The notes below the pieces were generated by a model that did not search any database, had not been told where the DNA came from, and was given only the letters and a program-made list of their open reading frames with translations. A DNA stretch of 8,666 nucleotides from Bacillaceae bacterium (GTDB lineage: Bacteria; Bacillota; Bacilli; Bacillales; Amphibacillaceae), in NCBI GenBank assembly GCA_030152985.1, contig JASLIE010000169.1, positions 1 to 8,666 on the forward strand, read 5' to 3'. Below are positions 1 through 7,673 of this stretch, piece after piece. Position 1 is the first letter of the stretch. The number at the start of each line of letters is the position of its first letter. The translations under genes and the position numbers were made by a program.

Positions 1-2745
1 ATGTTACAAGAAGCAGTGGATGCTTTAATCGATAACGGTCGTCGTGGCCGTCCGGTTACAGGACCAGGAAACCGTCCGTTAAAGTCACTCTCACATATGC
101 TAAAAGGTAAGCAAGGACGTTTCCGTCAAAACTTACTCGGAAAACGTGTTGATTACTCAGGCCGTTCAGTTATTATCGTTGGACCGAATTTGAAAATGTA
201 TCAGTGTGGTTTACCAAAAGAAATGGCACTTGAACTCTTTAAGCCATTTATTATGAAAGAGCTTGTTGAACGTAAGACAGCTCATAATATTAAATCAGCT
301 AAACGGATGATCGAACGCGTTCACCCGGATGTCTGGGATGTACTTGAAGATGTGATTAAAGAGCATCCGGTTCTTTTAAACCGTGCACCAACTCTACACA
401 GACTCGGAATCCAAGCTTTCGAACCAACCTTAGTTGATGGGCGTGCAATCCGTCTTCACCCACTTGTTTGTACTGCCTATAACGCAGACTTTGACGGTGA
501 CCAGATGGCGGTTCACGTACCACTTTCAGCAGAAGCACAAGCAGAAGCACGTATCTTAATGCTTTCAGCACAAAACATCCTTAACCCTAAGGATGGTAAG
601 CCAGTTGTAACGCCATCACAAGATATGGTTTTAGGAAACTATTACTTAACGATGGAACGTGAAGGTGCAGTTGGTGAAGGAAGCATCTTTAAAGACCGTA
701 ATGAAGCGATTATTGCTTATGAAAATGGTCATGTTCACCTTCATACACGTGTCGCTGTTCAAGCATCAAGCTTAAATAACGAGACATTTACTGAGGAGCA
801 AAATGGGAAATTACTTGTTACAACGGTTGGTAAGCTCATCTTTAATGAGATTATTCCGACAACCTTCCCATATATGAACGAGCCAACACGTCATAACCTA
901 GAAGTTGAAACACCAGATATTTACTTCCTTGAAAAAGGAATCGATGTAAAAGAAGAGATTAAATCACGTGATCTTGTCGCGCCATTTAAAAAAGGCATTT
1001 TAGGTGACATTATCGCAGAAGTATTTAATAAATATAAAATCAGTGAAACATCTAAGATGCTTGACCGAATGAAAGATCTCGGCTTTAAGTATTCAACTAT
1101 TGCTGGTTTAACAGTCGGTATTTCAGATATCGTTGTTTTAAAAGAAAAAGAAGAGCTTTTAGAAGAAGCGCAGACAAAAGTCGACGGAGTTCTTAGAAAC
1201 TTTAGACGTGGACTCATCACAGATGAAGAAAGATATGACCGCGTGATTTCGATTTGGTCGGATGTTAAAGATGTCATTCAAGATAAATTAATGGAGTCAT
1301 TAAGTGACTTAAACCCAATTTATATGATGAGTGACTCAGGTGCACGTGGTAACCCATCTAACTTTACGCAACTTGCAGGTATGCGTGGACTGATGGCTAA
1401 CCCGGCTGGACGTATTATTGAACTTCCAATCAAGTCAAGCTTCCGTGAAGGCTTAACAGTACTTGAGTACTTTATCTCAACACACGGTGCACGTAAGGGA
1501 CTTGCAGACACAGCGCTTAAGACGGCTGACTCAGGTTACTTAACCCGTCGTTTGGTTGACGTTGCACAAGATGTGATTGTACGCGAAACAGACTGCGGAA
1601 CAGACCGCGGACTGAAGGTTAAAGAGTTAGCAATTGGAGCAGAAGTCATTGAACCATTAATTGACCGCTTAATCGGACGTACAATCTTTGAGACAATTAA
1701 AGACCCTGAAACGGGCGATGTAATTGTTGAAAAAGGTGAAGTTGTATCTGAAGATCAAGCAAAACAAGTCGTTGCAAGTGGTATTGAAGAAGCGACAATC
1801 CGTTCAGTCTTCACATGTAATACAAAACATGGTGTCTGTAAAGAGTGTTACGGACGTAACTTAGCGACAGGCGATGAGGTTGAAGTAGGTGAAGCGGTAG
1901 GAATTATCGCTGCTCAGTCAATCGGAGAACCTGGAACTCAGTTAACGATGAGAACTTTCCACACGGGTGGAGTTGCCGGAGACGATATCACACAAGGTCT
2001 CCCGCGTATTCAAGAGTTATTTGAAGCACGTAACCCGAAAGGTCAAGCTGTTATCAGTGAGATTGAGGGAATCGTTCAAGATGTTAAAGAAGTTAAAGAT
2101 AAACGCGAAGTCGTCGTTGCAAACGATGTAGAAGAAGTTTCTTATACAATTCCTTACAATGCGCGTATGAAAGTTGTTGCAGGCGATGAAGTCATCGCAG
2201 GTCAAGAGCTAACAGAAGGATCAATTGATCCAAAAGAACTCTTACGTGTTCAAGGAGTTGAAGGTGTACAAGCTTATCTGCTCAGAGAAGTACAGCGTGT
2301 TTACCGTATGCAAGGGGTTGAAATTGGTGATAAGCACGTCGAAGTGATGGTTCGTCAAATGCTTCGTAAGATTGAGGTCATTGAAGCAGGAGATACAGAT
2401 GTCTTACCAGGATCACTCATCGATGTTCATGAATTTAAAGAAGTGAATACAAAAGTATTGCTTGAAGGAAAAGAACCAGCAGTTGCAAAACCAGTTCTTT
2501 TAGGAATTACTAAAGCATCACTTGAAACAGATTCATTCTTATCAGCAGCATCATTCCAAGAAACAACCCGCGTCTTAACAGATGCAGCAATTAAAGGTAA
2601 GACAGATGACTTACTCGGACTTAAGGAAAACGTGATTATTGGTAAGCTGATTCCTGCTGGAACAGGGATGCCAACCTATCGTAAGTTAGAGTCAGAAGTC
2701 GATTTACCAGAGATTGTAGAAGAGGAAGAAGAAGAGACGATTTAA
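1..2745 (+). CDS. rpoC: DNA-directed RNA polymerase subunit beta' (5' end outside window)
   Basis: This is the largest subunit of RNA polymerase and holds the catalytic centre. The visible 914 residues lack the N-terminus. The first ATG is an internal Met ([13 protein letters not shown]...), and Bacillales RpoC is about 1,200 residues long, so roughly 285 are missing upstream. Visible landmarks are the NADFDGDQ motif at residues 161-168, whose D163, D165 and D167 bind the catalytic Mg2+; the bridge helix around 493-520 (GLADTALKT...[10 protein letters not shown]); four zinc-ligand cysteines C532, C606, C613 and C616; and the trigger helix with Q647, M650, R651 and H654 in the [13 protein letters not shown] segment. 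The frame is open to TAA with no lesion. The protein ends in an acidic tail (EEEEEE). It is normally cotranscribed with rpoB upstream; a hairpin and a new promoter follow the stop codon. Identification is certain. Confidence 0.99.
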   Translation: MLQEAVDALIDNGRRGRPVTGPGNRPLKSLSHMLKGKQGRFRQNLLGKRVDYSGRSVIIVGPNLKMYQCGLPKEMALELFKPFIMKELVERKTAHNIKSAKRMIERVHPDVWDVLEDVIKEHPVLLNRAPTLHRLGIQAFEPTLVDGRAIRLHPLVCTAYNADFDGDQMAVHVPLSAEAQAEARILMLSAQNILNPKDGKPVVTPSQDMVLGNYYLTMEREGAVGEGSIFKDRNEAIIAYENGHVHLHTRVAVQASSLNNETFTEEQNGKLLVTTVGKLIFNEIIPTTFPYMNEPTRHNLEVETPDIYFLEKGIDVKEEIKSRDLVAPFKKGILGDIIAEVFNKYKISETSKMLDRMKDLGFKYSTIAGLTVGISDIVVLKEKEELLEEAQTKVDGVLRNFRRGLITDEERYDRVISIWSDVKDVIQDKLMESLSDLNPIYMMSDSGARGNPSNFTQLAGMRGLMANPAGRIIELPIKSSFREGLTVLEYFISTHGARKGLADTALKTADSGYLTRRLVDVAQDVIVRETDCGTDRGLKVKELAIGAEVIEPLIDRLIGRTIFETIKDPETGDVIVEKGEVVSEDQAKQVVASGIEEATIRSVFTCNTKHGVCKECYGRNLATGDEVEVGEAVGIIAAQSIGEPGTQLTMRTFHTGGVAGDDITQGLPRIQELFEARNPKGQAVISEIEGIVQDVKEVKDKREVVVANDVEEVSYTIPYNARMKVVAGDEVIAGQELTEGSIDPKELLRVQGVEGVQAYLLREVQRVYRMQGVEIGDKHVEVMVRQMLRKIEVIEAGDTDVLPGSLIDVHEFKEVNTKVLLEGKEPAVAKPVLLGITKASLETDSFLSAASFQETTRVLTDAAIKGKTDDLLGLKENVIIGKLIPAGTGMPTYRKLESEVDLPEIVEEEEEETI

Positions 2746-2746
2746 T

Positions 2747-2783
2747 TTTAAACCACACACTAAATTTTAGTGTGTGGTTTAAA
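2747..2783 (+). terminator. Hairpin after rpoC, probable terminator
   Basis: Two base pairs after the rpoC stop, 2747-2762 pairs with 2768-2783 (core AAACCACACACTA / TAGTGTGTGGTTT), giving a 16-bp perfect stem with a 5-nt loop. The sequence after it is AT-rich but has no continuous T run (TTAAATTATT). It is therefore a weaker terminator than the one after tuf and may act as a 3'-end stabiliser or partial terminator. A promoter starts 9 bp further on, which fits an end of the rpoBC unit here. Confidence 0.7.
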
Positions 2784-2791
2784 TTAAATTA

Positions 2792-2820
2792 TTGACAATA
2801 AAAAAATAAAGTGTTAATAT
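2792..2820 (+). promoter_or_regulatory. Sigma-A-type promoter for the L7Ae-like gene and str genes
   Basis: A perfect -35 box TTGACA (2792-2797) lies 17 bp from a -10 box TAATAT (2815-2820). The -10 is preceded by TGT, an extended -10 (TGn) element. Transcription would start near A2826 or G2827, leaving a leader of about 43 nt before the ATG at 2870. It would provide transcription of rpsL-rpsG-fusA independent of rpoBC. Confidence 0.8.
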
Positions 2821-2856
2821 ATTCTAGGTGCATCCGAATTGATATTTGTTTTTTAT

Positions 2857-2861
2857 GGAGG
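2857..2861 (+). promoter_or_regulatory. Ribosome binding site that fixes the L7Ae-like start
   Basis: GGAGG at 2857-2861 lies 8 nt before ATG 2870, ideal spacing. Upstream in-frame starts (TTG 2846, ATG 2855) precede or overlap this site and have no Shine-Dalgarno sequence of their own, so the short 84-residue form is chosen. Confidence 0.85.
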
Positions 2862-2869
2862 AATTCATT

Positions 2870-3124
2870 ATGCCTTATGAAAAACTGACGGAGCTTCAAG
2901 ATCAATTAATAGTTGGTACGAAGCAAACGATAAAGGCGCTTATGCATCAAGAAGTGGCGTTAATTTATGTCGCAGAAGATGCGGACGCTAAACTGACCGA
3001 AGAAGTTATTCGGATAGCTAAAGAAAATGACGTTGATTGCAAGATAGTTGATTCTAAGAAACGCTTAGGACAAGCTTGTGGAATTGATGTAGCAGCAACA
3101 ACAGTCGCCGTAAAAAGAGGGTAA
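2870..3124 (+). CDS. rplGB: L7Ae/L30e-family K-turn-binding ribosomal protein (YbxF-like)
   Basis: This is an 84-residue single-domain protein of the L7Ae/L30e/S12e/Gadd45 fold. Family marks are the GTKQTIKAL segment at residues 16-24, which corresponds to the RNA-binding helix of YbxF, the AEDAD strand-turn at 35-39, and the RLGQACGIDVAA stretch at 65-76. The length matches Bacillus YbxF (about 82 residues). Members bind kink-turn RNA, and YbxF is reported to associate with ribosomes; its cellular role is not well settled. Its place between rpoC and rpsL is the standard Bacillales arrangement. The gene has its own promoter 50 bp upstream and a GGAGG site 8 nt before the start. In an 84-residue protein of this type the sequence looks closer to Bacillus YbxF than to the staphylococcal homologue as I recall it. 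The family is certain; the symbol follows Bacillus usage. Confidence 0.93.
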   Translation: MPYEKLTELQDQLIVGTKQTIKALMHQEVALIYVAEDADAKLTEEVIRIAKENDVDCKIVDSKKRLGQACGIDVAATTVAVKRG

Positions 3125-3163
3125 CAAAGGCAGGGGAAAAACTTATTTTTCTTTTTGTTTTAA

Positions 3164-3208
3164 AACGGACCACCTGGATATGTGGTCTAAGAGAAAAGAC
3201 TTGCCGTT
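3164..3208 (+). promoter_or_regulatory. Structured leader element upstream of rpsL
   Basis: The 115-nt gap before rpsL contains nested complementarity. ACCAC (3169-3173) pairs with GTGGT (3182-3186) around an 8-nt loop CTGGATAT, and AACGG (3164-3168) pairs with CCGTT (3204-3208), closing an outer helix with a 17-nt one-sided bulge. G3168 can instead pair with C3187, extending the inner stem to GACCAC/GTGGTC, so the two helices compete by one base pair. No T run follows, so this is not a terminator, and I see no convincing promoter in the gap. It may be an RNA processing or regulatory site for the rpsL-rpsG-fusA message. Confidence 0.45.
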
Positions 3209-3239
3209 AACTATATAAAAGACGAGAGGAGGCTAATAA

Positions 3240-3650
3240 ATGCCTACAATTAATCAGTTAGTCCGTAAAGGACGTAAGAGTAAACCACAAAAATCTGACT
3301 CACCAGCACTCGGAAGAGGTTATAACAGTCAGAAGAAAGAATTCACGAATGTCAACTCACCGCAAAAGCGTGGTGTTTGTACACGTGTTGGTACACTAAC
3401 TCCTAAGAAACCGAACTCGGCACTTCGTAAATACGCACGTGTTCGTCTTTCAAACAACATGGAAGTTACTGCTTATATCCCAGGGATTGGTCACAACTTA
3501 CAAGAGCACAGCGTTGTTTTACTTCGCGGTGGACGTGTAAAAGACTTACCAGGGGTTCGTTATCACGTAGTTCGTGGTGCGCTTGATACAGCAGGAGTAG
3601 AAGGCCGTATGAAAGGTCGTTCTAAGTATGGTGCTAAAAAACCTAAGTAA
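3240..3650 (+). CDS. rpsL: 30S ribosomal protein S12
   Basis: S12 sits at the decoding centre of the small subunit and contacts helices 18, 27 and 44 of 16S rRNA. The 136 residues are complete and typical of Bacilli, where the protein is longer than the 124-residue E. coli form because of an insertion around residues 22-40. Conserved blocks are [25 protein letters not shown] (41-50), [11 protein letters not shown] (54-64) and [13 protein letters not shown] (97-109). The residues changed in streptomycin-resistant mutants, K56 and K101 (K43 and K88 in E. coli), are wild type, so the allele looks streptomycin-sensitive. D102 corresponds to the aspartate that is beta-methylthiolated in many bacteria. 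AGAGGAGG at 3225-3232 lies 7 nt before the ATG. rpsG follows after 40 nt, so the two are cotranscribed. Identification is certain. Confidence 0.99.
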   Translation: MPTINQLVRKGRKSKPQKSDSPALGRGYNSQKKEFTNVNSPQKRGVCTRVGTLTPKKPNSALRKYARVRLSNNMEVTAYIPGIGHNLQEHSVVLLRGGRVKDLPGVRYHVVRGALDTAGVEGRMKGRSKYGAKKPK

Positions 3651-3690
3651 GAAGAGATAAATAAACTACAAATCGAAAGGAGGAGGACAT

Positions 3691-4161
3691 ATGCCACGTA
3701 AAGGACCAGTACCTAAGCGAGATGTCTTACCTGACCCAATTTATGAATCAAAATTAGTGACACGCCTAATTAACCAAATTATGGTTGATGGAAAAAGAGG
3801 TGTAGCACAAAAAATTCTTTATAATGCTTTTGAACAAGTACAAGAGAAGAGTGGTCAAAACGCACTTGATGTATTTGAAGAGGCAATGGAGAATGTGATG
3901 CCAGTACTTGAAGTTCGTGCACGCCGTGTTGGTGGATCGAATTACCAAGTACCAATGGAAGTTAGACCAGAGCGTCGTCAAGCATTAGGTTTAAGATACC
4001 TAGTGAACTACTCACGCTTACGCAGTGAGAAGACGATGGAAGAAAGACTTGCAAACGAAATCCTAGACGCATCGAACAACACAGGTGCATCAGTTAGGAA
4101 GCGTGAAGAATTACACAAGATGGCTGAAGCGAACAAAGCATTTGCTCACTATCGTTGGTAA
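3691..4161 (+). CDS. rpsG: 30S ribosomal protein S7
   Basis: S7 is the primary binding protein that nucleates assembly of the 30S head by binding the 3' major domain of 16S rRNA. It lies near the E site and the mRNA exit channel. The 156-residue length is standard for Bacillales. Recognisable parts are the basic N-terminus [18 protein letters not shown] (31-37), the beta-hairpin region [14 protein letters not shown] (75-88) followed by VRPERR, and the C-terminus [14 protein letters not shown]. The start is fixed by a very strong site, AAAGGAGGAGG (3676-3686), 4 nt before the ATG (5' register AGGAGG gives 7 nt). In E. coli S7 autoregulates by binding the rpsL-rpsG spacer. Here that spacer is only 40 nt and shows no clear hairpin, so I do not claim the same control. 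fusA follows after 35 nt. Confidence 0.99.
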   Translation: MPRKGPVPKRDVLPDPIYESKLVTRLINQIMVDGKRGVAQKILYNAFEQVQEKSGQNALDVFEEAMENVMPVLEVRARRVGGSNYQVPMEVRPERRQALGLRYLVNYSRLRSEKTMEERLANEILDASNNTGASVRKREELHKMAEANKAFAHYRW

Positions 4162-4180
4162 TCAAATCATTTTTATCATA

Positions 4181-4187
4181 AGGGAGG
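4181..4187 (+). promoter_or_regulatory. Ribosome binding site that fixes the fusA start
   Basis: AGGGAGG at 4181-4187 lies 9 nt before ATG 4197 but only 3 nt before the in-frame GTG 4191. The spacing supports the ATG, which also gives the conserved [15 protein letters not shown]-terminus of the family. Confidence 0.85.
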
Positions 4188-4196
4188 AAAGTGTAT

Positions 4197-6275
4197 ATGG
4201 CTAGAAAGTTCTCCTTAGAAAAGACACGTAACATTGGAGTTATGGCTCACATTGACGCTGGTAAAACAACGACGACAGAGCGTATTCTTTTCTACACAGG
4301 ACGTATTCATAAGCTAGGTGAAACTCACGAAGGTGCATCTGAGATGGACTGGATGGAGCAGGAGCAAGAAAGAGGTATTACAATTACTTCAGCTGCTACA
4401 ACTGCTGAGTGGGAAGGTCACCGAATCAACATTATTGATACACCAGGACACGTAGACTTCACAGTAGAGGTTGAACGTTCACTTCGAGTTCTTGACGGAG
4501 CGATTACGGTACTTGACGCACAGTCAGGTGTTGAACCGCAAACAGAAACAGTATGGCGTCAAGCGACTACATACGGTGTACCAAGAATTGTATTCATTAA
4601 CAAAATGGACAAGATTGGTGCGGATTTCTTATACGCAACAGATACACTAAGAGATCGTTTAGGTGCTAATGCACATCCAGTGCAACTACCTATCGGTGCA
4701 GAAGATGATTTCGAAGGAATTATTGACTTAATTACAATGAAAGCATACTTCTACTTAGATGATTTAGGTAACATGGATGAGCCTAAAGATGTACCTGAAG
4801 AATATAAAGAAAAAGCTGAAGAGCTTCGTGCGGCACTTATTGAAGGTGTTGCAGATCATGATGAAGAAATCATGATGAAGTACTTAGAAGGTGAAGAAAT
4901 TACAGTTGAAGAGCTTAAAGCGGCAATCCGTAAAGCAACACTTGCTGTAGACTTCTACCCTGTCTTTGTTGGATCAGCATTCAAAAACAAAGGTGTTCAG
5001 TTAATTCTAGATGGTGTAATTGACTATCTACCAGCACCAACAGATATTGAAGCAATCCAAGGAACAATTCCGAACAGTGAAGAAGAAACAGAGCGTAAAG
5101 CTGATGACAATGCACCATTCTCAGCACTTGCGTTTAAAGTAATGACAGACCCATTCGTAGGGAAGTTAACATTCTTCAGAGTTTACTCTGGAACACTTGA
5201 CTCAGGTTCATATGTCCTTAACTCAGTTAAGAACAAACGTGAACGTGTAGGTCGTATCCTACAAATGCATGCAAACTCACGTGAAGAGATTGATACAATC
5301 TATTGCGGTGATATTGCAGCGGCTGTTGGACTTAAAGATACAGCAACGGGAGATACACTGTGTGATGAAAAGAACCCAGTTATCTTAGAGTCAATGGACT
5401 TCCCAGAGCCAGTTATTTCGGTTGCAATTGAGCCGAAAACAAAAGCTGACCAGGACCGTATGGGCCAGGCTTTAGCTAAACTTGCAGAAGAAGATCCGAC
5501 ATTTGTAACTGAGACAAACTCAGAAACAGGTCAGACACTGATCTCAGGTATGGGTGAATTACACCTAGATGTTATTGTTGACCGATTAAAGCGTGAATTT
5601 AAAGTTGAGGCAAACGTAGGTGCACCTCAAGTTGCTTACCGTGAAACATTCCGTGCAAGCGGTGAAGTTGAAGGTAAGTTCATTCGTCAGTCGGGTGGAC
5701 GCGGACAGTACGGACACGTTTGGGTTAAGTTTGAACCAAATGAAGAAGGTGCTGGATTCGAGTTCGAAAACAATATTGTTGGTGGAGTTGTCCCACGTGA
5801 ATACGTCCCATCTGTTGAACAAGGTATTGAAGAAGCAATGGAAAATGGTGTATTAGCTGGCTACCCACTAATTGATGTTAAAGCATCACTTTATGACGGA
5901 AGCTACCATGATGTCGACTCAAACGAGATGGCATTCAAAATCGCTGGATCAATGGCGCTAAAGGCTGCTAAAAATAAGTGTCAGCCTGTTTTACTTGAGC
6001 CAATGATGAAGGTTGAAATTGTTATCCCGGAAGAATACATGGGAGACATTATGGGAGACGTGACATCACGTCGCGGGCGTGTAGACGGTATGGAAGCAAG
6101 AGGAACTGCGCAGTTAGTTAATGCTTATGTGCCTTTAGCTGAAATGTTCGGATACGCAACAGCCTTACGTTCAAACACGCAAGGTCGTGGAACATATACA
6201 ATGTTCTTTGATCACTATGAAGAAGTGCCTAAGAGCATTGCTGAAGAAATTATTGCTAAAAACGCAGGTGAATAA
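4197..6275 (+). CDS. fusA: Elongation factor G
   Basis: EF-G is the cytosolic GTPase that drives translocation of tRNA and mRNA after peptide bond formation, and with RRF splits ribosomes after termination. From ATG 4197 it is 692 residues, the usual Bacillales length. GTP-binding motifs, numbered from this ATG, are G1 AHIDAGKT (17-24), G2 RGITI (59-63), G3 DTPGH (81-85), G4 NKMD (135-138) and G5 GSAFKN (259-264). Domain II begins after about residue 290. The GMGELHLD motif and the [12 protein letters not shown] stretch of the fusidic-acid target region are intact and look like Bacillus wild type. The C-terminal domain keeps [13 protein letters not shown] and [11 protein letters not shown]. 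It follows rpsG by 35 nt without a terminator or promoter, so it belongs to the rpsL-rpsG-fusA message. No frameshift is seen. Confidence 0.99.
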   Translation: MARKFSLEKTRNIGVMAHIDAGKTTTTERILFYTGRIHKLGETHEGASEMDWMEQEQERGITITSAATTAEWEGHRINIIDTPGHVDFTVEVERSLRVLDGAITVLDAQSGVEPQTETVWRQATTYGVPRIVFINKMDKIGADFLYATDTLRDRLGANAHPVQLPIGAEDDFEGIIDLITMKAYFYLDDLGNMDEPKDVPEEYKEKAEELRAALIEGVADHDEEIMMKYLEGEEITVEELKAAIRKATLAVDFYPVFVGSAFKNKGVQLILDGVIDYLPAPTDIEAIQGTIPNSEEETERKADDNAPFSALAFKVMTDPFVGKLTFFRVYSGTLDSGSYVLNSVKNKRERVGRILQMHANSREEIDTIYCGDIAAAVGLKDTATGDTLCDEKNPVILESMDFPEPVISVAIEPKTKADQDRMGQALAKLAEEDPTFVTETNSETGQTLISGMGELHLDVIVDRLKREFKVEANVGAPQVAYRETFRASGEVEGKFIRQSGGRGQYGHVWVKFEPNEEGAGFEFENNIVGGVVPREYVPSVEQGIEEAMENGVLAGYPLIDVKASLYDGSYHDVDSNEMAFKIAGSMALKAAKNKCQPVLLEPMMKVEIVIPEEYMGDIMGDVTSRRGRVDGMEARGTAQLVNAYVPLAEMFGYATALRSNTQGRGTYTMFFDHYEEVPKSIAEEIIAKNAGE

Positions 6276-6304
6276 TTGCATTTTTAGCGCGAATAAAGTA
6301 TAAG
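6276..6304 (+). promoter_or_regulatory. Candidate distal tuf promoter (P1)
   Basis: TTGCAT (6276-6281) and TATAAG (6299-6304) are 17 bp apart, starting just after the fusA stop. The -10 matches 5 of 6 consensus positions, the -35 only 3 of 6. A transcript would begin near 6310 and run through much of the hairpin at 6307-6349. This is weaker than P2. Confidence 0.4.
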
Positions 6305-6306
6305 TA

Positions 6307-6349
6307 GTTATAGCTAAGTTTTTACTTTTAGTGGGAGCTTAGTTATAAT
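6307..6349 (+). promoter_or_regulatory. Stem-loop between fusA and tuf
   Basis: 6307-6325 can pair with 6331-6349 in RNA along 19 positions, leaving a 5-nt loop (6326-6330). The outer part is strong, with TATAGCTAAG (6309-6318) against CTTAGTTATA (6338-6347) and one G-U. The inner part relies on several G-U pairs. No T run follows, so it is unlikely to be an intrinsic terminator. Its right arm contains the -10 box of promoter P2. It could protect the 3' end of fusA message after processing. Confidence 0.5.
6321..6349 (+). promoter_or_regulatory. Probable tuf promoter (P2)
   Basis: TTTACT (6321-6326, 4 of 6 consensus positions) is separated by 17 bp from a perfect TATAAT (6344-6349). The likely start is near A6356, giving a leader of about 35 nt. 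A separate tuf promoter fits the much higher cellular demand for EF-Tu than for EF-G. Confidence 0.7.
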
Positions 6350-6390
6350 GAATATAAATTAATTTTAACTATTATGAGGAGGAATTATAA

Positions 6391-7581
6391 ATGTCAAAAG
6401 AAAAATTTGATCGAAGCAAACCGCACGTAAACATTGGAACAATTGGACACGTTGACCATGGTAAAACAACGTTAACAGCTGCTATTACAACTGTTATGCA
6501 CAAAGTACAAGGAACAGATGGTGGAATGGATTATGCTCAAATTGATGGTGCTCCAGAAGAGCAAGAGCGTGGAATTACAATCGCTACATCACACGTTGAG
6601 TATGAAACAGATAACCGTCACTACGCACACGTAGACTGCCCAGGACACGCTGACTATGTTAAAAACATGATCACAGGTGCAGCACAAATGGACGGAGCAA
6701 TCCTAGTTGTATCATCAGCTGATGGTCCAATGCCACAAACACGTGAGCACATCTTACTTTCACGTAACGTAGGTGTACCTTCAATTGTTGTATTCTTAAA
6801 CAAAGTTGATATGGTAGACGACGAAGAGTTACTTGAGTTAGTTGAAATGGAAGTACGTGAATTACTTTCAGAGTATGACTTCCCTGGTGACGATATTCCA
6901 GTAATCATGGGTTCTGCTCTTAAAGCACTTGAAGGTGAAGAAGAGTATGAGCAAAAAATCATCGAACTTATGGATGCAGTTGATGAGTACGTTCCACAGC
7001 CAGAGCGTGACACTGACAAGCCATTCATGATGCCTGTTGAGGACGTATTCTCAATCACAGGACGTGGAACAGTTGCTACAGGTCGTGTTGAGCGTGGTAA
7101 GATCGAAGTTGGTAACGAAGTTGAAATTATTGGACTTGCAGAAGCTCCAACTAAGACAACAGTTACAGGAGTTGAAATGTTCCGTAAGCTTCTAGATTAT
7201 GCTGAAGCTGGAGACAACATCGGTGCATTACTACGTGGTGTAACACGTGAAGATATTAGCCGTGGACAAGTTTTAGCAGAGCCAGGTTCAATTACACCAC
7301 ACACACGTTTTAAAACAGAAGTTTACGTGTTATCTAAAGAAGAAGGTGGCCGTCATACGCCATTCTTCCAAAACTACCGTCCGCAGTTCTACTTCCGTAC
7401 AACTGACGTAACGGGTGTTATCGAATTACCAGAAGGCGTAGAAATGGTTATGCCTGGAGATAACATTGAAATGACAGTTGAACTTATTTCACCAATCGCT
7501 ATTGAAGACGGAACACGTTTTTCAATCCGTGAAGGTGGACGTACAGTAGGTTCAGGTGTTGTAACTGAAATCGAAAAATAA
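6391..7581 (+). CDS. tuf: Elongation factor Tu
   Basis: EF-Tu is the GTPase that carries aminoacyl-tRNA to the ribosomal A site and one of the most abundant proteins of the cell. The 396 residues match the Bacillus length. Motifs are G1 GHVDHGKT (19-26), G2 RGITI with T63 (60-64), G3 DCPGH (82-86, with catalytic H86, H84 in E. coli without Met), G4 NKVD (137-140) and G5 SAL (175-177). Domain II carries the [18 protein letters not shown] block, and domain III carries [22 protein letters not shown] and the C-terminal [23 protein letters not shown] (6376-6382) lies 8 nt before the ATG. It has one probable and one possible promoter of its own upstream and a strong terminator 6 bp after its stop, so it can be transcribed alone or with fusA. 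Bacillales usually have one tuf gene; nothing here shows whether there is a second. Confidence 0.99.
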   Translation: MSKEKFDRSKPHVNIGTIGHVDHGKTTLTAAITTVMHKVQGTDGGMDYAQIDGAPEEQERGITIATSHVEYETDNRHYAHVDCPGHADYVKNMITGAAQMDGAILVVSSADGPMPQTREHILLSRNVGVPSIVVFLNKVDMVDDEELLELVEMEVRELLSEYDFPGDDIPVIMGSALKALEGEEEYEQKIIELMDAVDEYVPQPERDTDKPFMMPVEDVFSITGRGTVATGRVERGKIEVGNEVEIIGLAEAPTKTTVTGVEMFRKLLDYAEAGDNIGALLRGVTREDISRGQVLAEPGSITPHTRFKTEVYVLSKEEGGRHTPFFQNYRPQFYFRTTDVTGVIELPEGVEMVMPGDNIEMTVELISPIAIEDGTRFSIREGGRTVGSGVVTEIEK

Positions 7582-7587
7582 TTAATT

Positions 7588-7617
7588 AACTAGGTAGCTT
7601 TTGCTACCTAGTTTTTT
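7588..7617 (+). terminator. Rho-independent terminator after tuf
   Basis: A perfect 11-bp stem, 7588-7598 against 7603-7613 (core CTAGGTAGC / GCTACCTAG), closes a TTTT loop. It runs into a T tract (7612-7617, then CTTGTTTT). This is a textbook intrinsic terminator and marks the end of the str operon. Confidence 0.95.
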
Positions 7618-7639
7618 CTTGTTTTATTTAACAAAATGC

Positions 7640-7668
7640 TTGCAATCTCAAGGGAAAGTTTGTATAAT
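7640..7668 (+). promoter_or_regulatory. Sigma-A-type promoter of the S10 operon
   Basis: TTGCAA (7640-7645, 4 of 6) and a perfect TATAAT (7663-7668) are 17 bp apart, just after the tuf terminator. The start would be near A7674 or G7677, giving an untranslated leader of about 180 nt before rpsJ. Confidence 0.85.
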
Positions 7669-7673
7669 ATATA

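Noticed and set aside
2846..2869. Eight-residue N-terminal extension of the L7Ae-like protein (TTG or ATG start)
   Set aside because: The extension precedes or overlaps the GGAGG site and is absent from the family; ATG 2870 has ideal spacing.
3125..3239. K-turn target for the L7Ae-like protein in the following spacer
   Set aside because: I could not find the three-base bulge followed by tandem G-A pairs that defines a K-turn.
4191..4196. GTG start giving EF-G two extra residues
   Set aside because: It is only 3 nt from the ribosome binding site, and the family begins at MAR.
5620..5856. 78-codon + strand frame inside fusA
   Set aside because: It lies in another frame of an intact, conserved EF-G domain and has no ribosome binding site or recognisable product.
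6571..6609. Unusual switch I neighbourhood in EF-Tu ([12 protein letters not shown]), reminiscent of some proteobacteria
   Set aside because: The rest of the protein, including its length and the residues before and after, is Bacillus-like; a single N/S to A change is not evidence of transfer or recombination.
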